From positions 1 to 22,191 of IMG/VR virus record IMGVR_UViG_3300027668_000115: a stretch of 22,191 nucleotides of DNA; one strand, 5' to 3'. The DNA is from a virus. The translations under genes were made by a program, and so were the position numbers. The notes under the pieces are model-generated. The model did no database searches, was not told the origin of the DNA, and saw only the letters and a list, made by a program, of their open reading frames with translations. This document shows positions 15,507 through 21,723 of the stretch, piece after piece (position 1 is the first letter of the stretch; each line of letters opens with the position of its first letter).

Positions 15507-16391
15507 ATGGCTACACTTGTATCCTACGCAACAACGGGTTTGGCTGAGGACGTATCTCAGACAATCGCAAATATATCTCCAACTTCTTGTCCCTTTCAGA
15601 CTCTTGTAAAGAGCGAGAAAGTATCTGCTCGTACCTTTGAATGGCTTGAAGACTCGATTCGTTCAGCGGGCGTTAATGCCCTGGTAGAAGGAGCTGACGC
15701 TGCAACTACCGCCATCGCACAGCCAACTACCCGTAGCAACACCACTCAGATAATCGGTGAAGCTTTCAAGGTAGCTGCAACAGTTGACGCTGTGAAGACT
15801 CACGGTCGTGCGAAGGAGACAGCCTACGCACTGGCCAAAACTTTGAAGGCCATCAAGCTCGATGTTGAAAGAGCGATGATTGGTGTTGACCAGGCGGCAG
15901 TAGTTGGTTCTGCTTCAGGAGCTCGTAAGATGGCTTCTGTATCACAGCAGATTTCAACAACTGTTGACGCAGGTTCCAACGCGACAGACGCACTGACTGA
16001 AGCTAAGCTGCTTGAGTTGCACCAGGATTGTTATGAGAACGGCAGCGACCCTACTGTTCTAATGATTAAGCCTGCTGATGCAACTATCGTAGCTAACTTT
16101 GCTACAGCGTCTAGCCGTGAGCGTGACTTTGGTTCTAGTAAGACCCTGGTCAACGCGATTGAAGTATTGGTAACTCCATTCGGAGAAATCCGCACTTTGA
16201 TAAACCGTAACCAGCTGGCCACCCACGCTTTCCTCATCGACCCCTCGATGTTTAAGCAGTGTGTCCTGCGTCCGTTTACTCGCACACTTCTTAGCCGCAC
16301 AGGCGATGCTGATACGCATTTCTGTGTCGGAGAAGTCAGTGTAAAACATACTAACTTTGGCGACAGCGGAATGATTACTGGTCTTTCTTGA
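15507..16391 (+). CDS. Major capsid protein, SU10 / DUF5309 family
   Basis: 294 residues with AAGGA at 15493-15497, nine bases before ATG. The N terminus (EDVSQTIANISPTSCPFQTL, about 14-33) and the following FEWLEDSIRSAGVNALVEGADA region (44-65) match the family pattern of SU10-type major head proteins, where a hydrophobic PF(x)TL is followed by a Trp-containing strand and an EGxDA turn. The C-terminal part (VLVTPFGEIRTLINRN at about 220-235, and FLIDPSMFKQCVLRPFTRTL at about 242-261) also fits. It should adopt an HK97-like fold and form the icosahedral shell. Length is typical for the family. The gene is followed by the strong terminator at 16415-16482, as expected for a highly expressed capsid gene. 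No N-terminal cleavage domain is seen. Confidence 0.93.
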   Translation: MATLVSYATTGLAEDVSQTIANISPTSCPFQTLVKSEKVSARTFEWLEDSIRSAGVNALVEGADAATTAIAQPTTRSNTTQIIGEAFKVAATVDAVKTHGRAKETAYALAKTLKAIKLDVERAMIGVDQAAVVGSASGARKMASVSQQISTTVDAGSNATDALTEAKLLELHQDCYENGSDPTVLMIKPADATIVANFATASSRERDFGSSKTLVNAIEVLVTPFGEIRTLINRNQLATHAFLIDPSMFKQCVLRPFTRTLLSRTGDADTHFCVGEVSVKHTNFGDSGMITGLS

Positions 16392-16414
16392 TTCAGTAGT
16401 TAGTAAGTAGTTTT

Positions 16415-16482
16415 GCAGGTGGGACCTGGTAAAGCAGGTTCCGCTCTCCTTACTGCCCGACCTGGGTCCCACCTGCATTTTT
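16415..16482 (+). terminator. Intrinsic terminator after the capsid gene
   Basis: A perfect 12-bp inverted repeat pairs GCAGGTGGGACC (16415-16426) with GGTCCCACCTGC (16465-16476), followed by A and five T residues (16478-16482). An inner CAGGT (16435-16439) can pair with ACCTG (16460-16464), stacking on the 3' side of the main stem. It lies in the only sizable intergenic gap of the window (16392-16500), 23 bases after the capsid stop. It probably terminates most but not all transcripts, lowering expression of adaptor and tail genes relative to the capsid gene. Confidence 0.88.
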
Positions 16483-16500
16483 ATCTTAAGGAGAAAACTA

Positions 16501-16809
16501 ATGTCTGACACAGATACTTTGCACAGCGTCCAATCGAGAGTTCTCGACGATAACGATGAGCAAAACTTTAATATCCAACAAACGCAGCATATTCCACAAA
16601 GCTTCCTGGACAACATTCGCTCACAGCGCGAAGACTCACTTGGTACAAATGCCGGAGATTACATGAGTGTTGCACGAGTACCTGTACTAGTTCATGAGAA
16701 GTGGCTACGTGAAGGATTCGATATGATGAAAGAGCCTGCCTATGCCATTGTCGCTAGGTTGAAACAAGAGAGTCTGGATGCGTTTTTAACTACGCAGAAG
16801 AAGGTGTAG
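16501..16809 (+). CDS. Conserved small phage protein downstream of capsid
   Basis: 102 residues with a strong AAGGAG at 16488-16493 seven bases before the ATG, placed just after the terminator. The first half is polar and probably disordered (DDNDEQNFNIQQTQHIPQSF); the second half carries the ordered-looking segments EDSLGTNAGDYMSVARVPVL and VHEKWLREGFDMMKEP, then AYAIVARLKQESLDAFLTTQ. I recall similar proteins between capsid and adaptor genes in podoviruses, without assigned function. A head-completion or virion accessory role is plausible from position only. Confidence 0.62.
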   Translation: MSDTDTLHSVQSRVLDDNDEQNFNIQQTQHIPQSFLDNIRSQREDSLGTNAGDYMSVARVPVLVHEKWLREGFDMMKEPAYAIVARLKQESLDAFLTTQKKV

Positions 16810-16812
16810 CGA

Positions 16813-16962
16813 ATGGCTAAGTCAGGACTGTACAACAATATCAAAAAGAAAAGGGCACGTATTAAGGCAGGCAGTGGTGAGAAGATGCGTACACCAGGTA
16901 CCAAAGGTTCCCCATCTGCAAATGCTTTCAAAAAAGCAGCTAAAACTGCAAAGAGGAAATAA
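16813..16962 (+). CDS. Small highly basic conserved protein (49 aa)
   Basis: A 49-residue ORF, ATG at 16813, only three bases after the previous stop, with AAGAAGGTG (16797-16805) as a possible ribosome site. The product contains GLYNNIKKKRARIKAGSGEK (residues 5-24) and MRTPGTKGSPSANAFKKAAK (25-44). Sixteen of 49 residues are Lys or Arg. I remember very similar tiny proteins in marine phage head-tail regions, where the GLYxNI, AGSGEKMR, PGxKG and AFKxAAKTAK elements recur. It may bind nucleic acid or be a minor capsid component; function is unknown. It is followed by the adaptor gene after four bases, which fits the tightly packed operon. Confidence 0.72.
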   Translation: MAKSGLYNNIKKKRARIKAGSGEKMRTPGTKGSPSANAFKKAAKTAKRK

Positions 16963-16966
16963 AAAT

Positions 16967-17569
16967 ATGAACAAGGGTGAAATCAGAACACACTTTAAGG
17001 CCGTGTTAAATCGCAGCGACATCACTGATGCCCTTGCAGATACTTTTATCAACCAGGGTATTTCTCGAGTGCAGCGAACACTACGCTTGCCGTCTATGGA
17101 GAAGTCCCACACCTATACTTTTACTGCTGCCACCGCGCATGTCTTTCTACCCAATGACTATTTGGAAGGAATAGATTTTCACAGTGACAGCCACGCCCTG
17201 GTCAAACTACCTGCGAGCGAAATGCTCGACATGCAGAAACAAGGTGTTACAGGCATGCCCCATTTCTTTACTCGTGAAGGCGGCAAAATAAACTTATACC
17301 CAGTACCTGCAGCTGGGACACTGACAGTAAATTACTACGCCCAGTTCCCTGTACTCGTGTCTGACAGCGACACTAATAACCTGGTCGCCGTTGGTTCTGA
17401 CGTTGTCATTTATTCAGCACTTACATATGCAGCCGACTATTTTCTGGATGAACGAGCTCAGTTGTTCGACGGTAAGTACGCACAGTTTATGTCTGAGATA
17501 CAAGGCCAGGCAGATGATGCTGAGCTATCAGGCACTCTCCAGGCAATCCGTCCAACGACAATCTATTAG
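16967..17569 (+). CDS. Head-tail adaptor / connector protein (gp4-like, probable)
   Basis: 200 residues from the ATG at 16967, preceded by AGAGGAAA at 16952-16959. A longer in-frame start at 16874 would run through the preceding small gene and adds a Lys/Arg-rich extension unlike the family. The N terminus is helical (VLNRSDITDALADTFINQGI, then SRVQRTLRLPSMEKS, about 13-47), followed by beta-rich segments (YTFTAATAHVFLPNDYLEGI at about 50-69, and FFTREGGKINLYPVPAAGTL at about 102-121) and a C-terminal helix around YAADYFLDERAQLFDGKYAQ. A helical N terminus with LPxDYL and a YP-containing strand is the pattern of adaptor proteins that attach under the portal in P22- and T7-like phages. Position after capsid and before fibres supports this. 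Confidence 0.75.
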   Translation: MNKGEIRTHFKAVLNRSDITDALADTFINQGISRVQRTLRLPSMEKSHTYTFTAATAHVFLPNDYLEGIDFHSDSHALVKLPASEMLDMQKQGVTGMPHFFTREGGKINLYPVPAAGTLTVNYYAQFPVLVSDSDTNNLVAVGSDVVIYSALTYAADYFLDERAQLFDGKYAQFMSEIQGQADDAELSGTLQAIRPTTIY

Positions 17570-17580
17570 GTGGAGAAATA

Positions 17581-20253
17581 ATGGCTAACTCAAGCTTCTT
17601 TAGTTCCACGGGCCCCAGTAGCACAGAAACAGATGCTATTGAAGGTTCCGTAACAAACGCAGCAGCCTCAGCTGCAGCAGCAGCAGCATCCCAGGCTGTT
17701 GCAAGTTCAGCAGCCACCACAGCTACTGGTGCAGTTTCTGCTAATTTGGCAAGCGCCGTTGAGGCTGAAGCTTCGAGAGTTGCTGCTGTTGCCGCAAAGG
17801 CTGCTGCCGAAACTGCTGAGACAAACGCAGAGACGGCACAAGCAGCCGCTTTGGCTTCAAAGAACGCAGCAGCTACCTCTGCCTCTGCCTCCGAAACTTC
17901 AAAAACAGGGAGTTCAGCCAGTGCCGCAACAGCGACAACTAAAGCAGCAGAGGCTTCAACATCATCGACAAACTCAGCTACGAGCGCAGCGACTGCGACT
18001 TCAAAAGCTGCCGACAGTGAAACTGCAAGAGCAGCAAGTGTTGCCGCAAAAGACGCTTCTGTCGTAGCAAAAAATCAGGCAGTCACCGCGAAGGATGCGG
18101 CAGTTGTCGCAAAGACAGGTGCTGAAACTGCACTGGCTCTAATTGGCACCTCTACAACCAATGCTGCTACTAGTGCATCTACAGCTACTACTAAAGCAAG
18201 CGAAGCTGCTACATCAGCTACTAATGCCTCTAACTCAGAGACTGCTGCAAGTACGTCAGCTACTAATGCCTCTAACTCAGAGACTGCTTCAGGTACTTCA
18301 GCTACTAACGCTGCTACTAGTGCATCTACAGCTACTACTAAAGCTAGTGAAGCTGTCACTTCAGCCAGTAATGCAGCTACGTCTGCCACTGCTGCTGCAA
18401 CTGCAGAAACTAACGCAGAGACTGCTGAGACTAACGCAGAGACCGCAGAGACTAACGCTGCTGCTTCTGCAACTACTGCTACTAACCAAGCTACTGCTGC
18501 AGGTACTTCAGCTACTAACGCTGCTGCTAGTTCTACCACGGCTACTACTAAAGCTAGTGAAGCATCAACTAGTGCAACTAATGCAGCAACTGCTGAGACT
18601 GCTGCAGTCGCCGCTAAAGATGCTGCACTTGCAGCCTTTGATTCTTTTGACGATAGGTACTTGGGGCAGAAGGCTAGTGACCCGACAACAGACAACGATG
18701 GTGATGCTCTGGCTGCTGGAATGCTCTACTTCAACACTACGTCAGATGTGATGAAGGTGTATGAAGGAAGTTCTTTTGTAGCAGCCTATGCTTCTCTTTC
18801 TGGAACGCTGGTGGCCAACAACAACCTAAGTGATGTTGCGAGTGCTGCCAATGCCAGGAGTAATTTAGGACTTGGCTCCGCAGCCACCGCAGCATCGTCA
18901 GCATTTGCCACGGCTTCTCAAGCTGACCAGACTGTTGGCCTCACAGGTGTTGGAGCAACAACTGTCTCTGGTACTTATCCTAACTTTACGATTACTAGTA
19001 CAGACTCCAATACAAACACCACATACAGTATTCAAGACGGTGAGCTTTCTCAAAATAACTTTACCAACGCTGACCACACAAAACTCAACAATCTTGATTC
19101 TTCAGATTACGCCACGGCCGCACAAGGCACTCTGGCTGCCAATGCTTTGCCGAAATCTGGCGGCACAATGACAGGTGCGCTAGTTTTGAATAACACTGGT
19201 TCTGTGAAAGTTGCCGCAGGCACCACAGGTCAGCGTGAAGGCTCTCCAGCAGCAGGTATGTTCCGATACAACACCACTGAAGGAAAGTTTGAAGGCTACT
19301 CAACAGCGTGGGGAGAAATTGGTGGTGGTGCTGCCGACCTCAAACTTAACAGCTTTACAGGCAATGGTTCAACTGTCGCTTATACGCTTTCCTCAAGTCC
19401 TGTTGAGGACAATACGCTAGTTTATGTTGACGGTGTGTACCAAAACAAAACCAGCTATGCGATTGTCGGTAATGTGCTGACGTTCTCTGCTGCTCCTCCT
19501 AACAGTTCTGCGATTGAAATTACAGCGGCAACAATTGCGCCAGTAGAGGCAAGCACTGAGTTTAAGATTAGTCAGTTCACAGGTAACGGAAGCACAGTTG
19601 CTTTTACGCTGTCTGCACAGTCCCCAGAGAACAACACCAACGTCTATATTGATGGTGTCTATCAGAGCAAGTCTAACTACTCTGTCTCAGGCACAACGCT
19701 GACGTTTAGCACAGCGCCTCCAAATGGTTCTGCGGTAGAAGTTATGGCAGCACACGCTGTTATTGTTTCTGTCAGTACGCCTGATGACAACACCGTGACC
19801 ACAGCAAAGATTGTCAACAGCGCAGTCACTACTGCCAAGATAGCTGATGATGCAATAACAGCCGCAAAGATAGCTGACAACTCTGTTGACATAGCAAGGC
19901 TAAATGTCACTGACGGTACAGCAGGTCAAAGCCTCACAACGAATGGTTCTGGCACGTTAGCTTTTGCTACGATTGGTGGTGCGTTCAACGACTTTGCAAT
20001 AAAAACTGGCAACTACACAGCCGTTACCAAAGACCAGCTTATAGTCAACTCAGGCAGCGCAGTGACAATCACTCTGCCTGCTAGTCCTGCTGCGGGTAAC
20101 GTAGTATTTATCAAGAACGCTGGCACAGGCACAGTCACAGTGGGTCGTAATGGCTCTAAGATTAACAGCACAACAGACGATGGTTCATTGGCGGCAGACG
20201 CTGGTGCGACCTTGGTATTTGTTGATGCGACTATTGGATGGAAGGAACTATAA
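17581..20253 (+). CDS. Tail fibre protein with heptad-repeat shaft
   Basis: 890 residues; AGGTGGAG at 17568-17575 precedes ATG. Residues about 15-350 are almost entirely Ala/Thr/Ser/Asn/Glu/Lys in 7-residue repeats (TAETNAE units around 280), a likely trimeric coiled-coil or lambda Stf-type shaft. A conserved joint at about 350-400 (FDDRYLGQKASDPTTDNDGD, then LYFNTTSDVMKVYEG) recurs in phage fibres. A NNNLSDVASAANARSNLGLG repeat of the Phage_fiber_2 type starts near 412. At about 589-650 and 661-722 lie two copies of a beta domain (FTGNGSTVAYTLSS, VYVDGVYQNKTSY). AKI repeats (ITAAKIADNSVD) occupy about 737-773, and the C terminus contains TGTVTVGRNGSKINS. It probably reaches out to bind the host surface; the receptor is unknown. 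Confidence 0.88.
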   Translation: MANSSFFSSTGPSSTETDAIEGSVTNAAASAAAAAASQAVASSAATTATGAVSANLASAVEAEASRVAAVAAKAAAETAETNAETAQAAALASKNAAATSASASETSKTGSSASAATATTKAAEASTSSTNSATSAATATSKAADSETARAASVAAKDASVVAKNQAVTAKDAAVVAKTGAETALALIGTSTTNAATSASTATTKASEAATSATNASNSETAASTSATNASNSETASGTSATNAATSASTATTKASEAVTSASNAATSATAAATAETNAETAETNAETAETNAAASATTATNQATAAGTSATNAAASSTTATTKASEASTSATNAATAETAAVAAKDAALAAFDSFDDRYLGQKASDPTTDNDGDALAAGMLYFNTTSDVMKVYEGSSFVAAYASLSGTLVANNNLSDVASAANARSNLGLGSAATAASSAFATASQADQTVGLTGVGATTVSGTYPNFTITSTDSNTNTTYSIQDGELSQNNFTNADHTKLNNLDSSDYATAAQGTLAANALPKSGGTMTGALVLNNTGSVKVAAGTTGQREGSPAAGMFRYNTTEGKFEGYSTAWGEIGGGAADLKLNSFTGNGSTVAYTLSSSPVEDNTLVYVDGVYQNKTSYAIVGNVLTFSAAPPNSSAIEITAATIAPVEASTEFKISQFTGNGSTVAFTLSAQSPENNTNVYIDGVYQSKSNYSVSGTTLTFSTAPPNGSAVEVMAAHAVIVSVSTPDDNTVTTAKIVNSAVTTAKIADDAITAAKIADNSVDIARLNVTDGTAGQSLTTNGSGTLAFATIGGAFNDFAIKTGNYTAVTKDQLIVNSGSAVTITLPASPAAGNVVFIKNAGTGTVTVGRNGSKINSTTDDGSLAADAGATLVFVDATIGWKEL
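18163..18344 (+). repeat. Direct coding repeats within the fibre shaft
   Basis: A 35-base sequence at 18163-18197 recurs exactly at 18310-18344 (offset 147 bases, 49 codons). A 33-base sequence at 18214-18246 recurs exactly at 18256-18288 (offset 42 bases, 14 codons). Both offsets are multiples of seven codons, so the duplications preserve heptad register and probably arose by slippage or recombination that lengthens or shortens the shaft. Confidence 0.85.
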
Positions 20254-21126
20254 ATGGCTATTACATTAGGTGGAGGCGGTAGTGCCTCAGTAATAAATGA
20301 GACAATAGATATAAACTCAGCAGAGAACCTGATTACTCTAGATGATGGCCGCGTGTATCTGAAGGGCGGTGTAACTGAGACAAACGTAGCTGCATATCCT
20401 GATGCTACATCAAGTTTTGCATACTCAGGAACAAGTTTTAGTGCAAATAGTCAAACTAATTACCCCACTGACATTGCTTGGGATGGTACACACTTCTGGG
20501 TTCTGAGTAGTTATAACCCTGAGGGCGTTTTTAAATACACAGCCGCTGGCGTTTATACAGGAACTAGCTTTTCTGTAGATGCTCAAGTTAACGACCCTAC
20601 ATCAATAACATGGGACGGAACTCATTTCTGGGTTTTAAGTAATGGCAATGATTCCGTTTTTAAATACACAACTGCTGGAGTATATACAGGAACTAGCTTT
20701 TCAGTAGCCTCTCAATCTTCAGTTCCTAGAGGCATTACGTGGGACGGTACGCATTTCTGGGTTATGGGCTATACCAATAAAACTGTGTACAAATACAATG
20801 CCTCTGGTGTCTATCAGAACGTAAGTTTTTCTATAGCGGCTCAAGAACCTTACCCTCAAGGACTTACATGGGACGGTACTTATTTTTATGTTAGTGGTAC
20901 GGGAAACAATAGTTTTTTAAAATATAGCGCAGATGGTACTTTTATTGCTAACTTAATCAGTGTGTATCCTCAAGAGACCTCCATCCAAGGAATATTAGCA
21001 GTGGGTACTGACTTATGGGCCATTGGACTAAGTAACGATACTGCCTACAAATACCAAGCCCAAATTGGCATTGGCTCGCAAGGCGGCACTGAGTACGGCA
21101 ATCAAAATTATATGAGGATTAAATGA
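20254..21126 (+). CDS. Beta-propeller-like repeat protein in the fibre cassette
   Basis: 290 residues, ATG adjacent to the fibre stop with AAGGA at 20242-20246. After an N-terminal segment (MAITLGGGGSASVINETIDI) come repeats of about 43 residues built as GTSFSVxxQxxxPxxITWDG, THFWVLSxxNxxVFKYTxAG. Trp of WDG falls at 20479, 20611, 20740 and 20869, with a degenerate fifth copy near 21010 (AVGTDLWAIGLSNDTAYKY). Such short Trp/Asp/Gly repeats with alternating strands are typical of NHL/YncE-like beta propellers. Five or so blades are plausible. No catalytic motif is seen. Between fibre genes it is probably a tail-surface receptor-binding or glycan-binding protein. It could equally be an extended beta-solenoid. 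Its end overlaps the next gene's start. Confidence 0.78.
   Translation: MAITLGGGGSASVINETIDINSAENLITLDDGRVYLKGGVTETNVAAYPDATSSFAYSGTSFSANSQTNYPTDIAWDGTHFWVLSSYNPEGVFKYTAAGVYTGTSFSVDAQVNDPTSITWDGTHFWVLSNGNDSVFKYTTAGVYTGTSFSVASQSSVPRGITWDGTHFWVMGYTNKTVYKYNASGVYQNVSFSIAAQEPYPQGLTWDGTYFYVSGTGNNSFLKYSADGTFIANLISVYPQETSIQGILAVGTDLWAIGLSNDTAYKYQAQIGIGSQGGTEYGNQNYMRIK
20424..21060 (+). repeat. Five-copy ~129-base protein-coding repeat
   Basis: Repeat units of 129-132 bases encode the propeller-like blades. Spacing of the WDG codons is 132, 129 and 129 bases between the first four copies; the fifth copy is diverged. DNA identity is high in the TGGGACGGTAC and CATTTCTGGGTT parts, consistent with recent internal duplication. 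Confidence 0.7.
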
Positions 21127-21344
21127 TGTCTTTAGTTATACAAGCAGACCATATATCGCCAACTTCAGCAGCAATCTTCTGGCGCAATGATGAACTCGCT
21201 CGGACAGACATAGCCGCCACAGTTTCTGATTATCCAAATGCAGCAGCTATCCTAGTTTACCGCGAGGCACTTAGGCAATGGCCTGCTACAAACGAAGCTG
21301 GTGAATACATAAACGGCTTTCCAGATACAAGACCAGAGGTTTAA
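21123..21344 (+). CDS. Small tail-fibre chaperone-like protein
   Basis: 73 residues, starting at ATG 21123 or the adjacent ATG 21126; the first overlaps the previous stop by four bases. The C-terminal half reads NAAAILVYREALRQWPATNE, in which YREALRxWP resembles the YRQALRDLP motif of the tail-assembly-chaperone-like gene at 1583-1996. The N terminus (MSLVIQADHISPTSAAIFWR) is different and short. Encoded directly after the propeller protein, it probably helps fold or attach the neighbouring fibre proteins. It is a low-information sequence, so assignment rests on that short motif and on position. Confidence 0.55.
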   Translation: MMSLVIQADHISPTSAAIFWRNDELARTDIAATVSDYPNAAAILVYREALRQWPATNEAGEYINGFPDTRPEV

Positions 21345-21347
21345 AAC

Positions 21348-21722
21348 ATGGCTTTAACTAAAGTAACATCAGGAGTTCTTGCTGATGGCAGCATTGGCTC
21401 CGCGCAAATAGCTGATGGCGCTGTAGGTACATCTGCTCTAGCCTCTACGATAGCCGCTGGTATTCCCACAGCTACTGTTGGGAGCAACGGCAACGCTACA
21501 CCTAACACGCACCACTTTGTAAGTGCATCAGGTGTAACACTGACGCTACCTACGCCAACTGTGGGTATGAAAGTGTACGTCACTGTAGGTAACTTTGACA
21601 CAACAGTGCTTGGGCGTAACGGCAGCACTATCGTAGGCTCTGCAACAGACTTAACAATTAACGTGGCTAATATGTCCATAGGGCTTATTGGGACTTCAAC
21701 TTCATCATGGGTGTTTATCTAA
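21348..21722 (+). CDS. Mini tail-fibre protein (AKI-like repeat plus GRNGS domain)
   Basis: 124 residues; AGAGGT at 21335-21340 precedes ATG. The N terminus (SGVLADGSIGSAQIADGAVG) resembles the AKI repeats of the large fibre, and the rest (VTLTLPTPTVGMKVYVTVGN, then VLGRNGSTIVGSATDL) is a diverged copy of the fibre C-terminal domain (VTITLPASPAAGNVVFIKN, VGRNGSKINS). It looks like a stand-alone fibre tip, possibly capping or extending a fibre. No signal peptide or catalytic motif. The next ATG begins one base after its stop. Confidence 0.68.
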   Translation: MALTKVTSGVLADGSIGSAQIADGAVGTSALASTIAAGIPTATVGSNGNATPNTHHFVSASGVTLTLPTPTVGMKVYVTVGNFDTTVLGRNGSTIVGSATDLTINVANMSIGLIGTSTSSWVFI

Positions 21723-21723
21723 T

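Noticed and set aside
16059-16616. 185-codon antisense frame across the capsid end and terminator
   Set aside because: It crosses the strong terminator, is Ser/Cys-rich without motifs, and no other gene in the window lies on the minus strand.
16874-16966. Longer N terminus for the adaptor protein
   Set aside because: It would read through the 49-residue gene in another frame with Lys/Arg-rich content; ATG 16967 has a good AGAGGAAA upstream.
18160-18620. Regular repeats that might be a CRISPR array
   Set aside because: Repeats are in-frame, Ala/Thr/Ser coding, of differing length, and not separated by unique spacers.
18075-18695. Long antisense frame, rich in Ala and Val
   Set aside because: It is the complement of the Ala/Thr/Ser repeat shaft of the fibre; GCT/GCA/ACT repeats rarely give stops on the other strand. 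No ribosome site and no protein-like features.
17699-18751. Leu/Gln-rich alternate-frame ORFs on the + strand in the fibre shaft
   Set aside because: Composition is fixed by the repeat codons read out of frame; no Shine-Dalgarno, and the fibre frame clearly explains the sequence.
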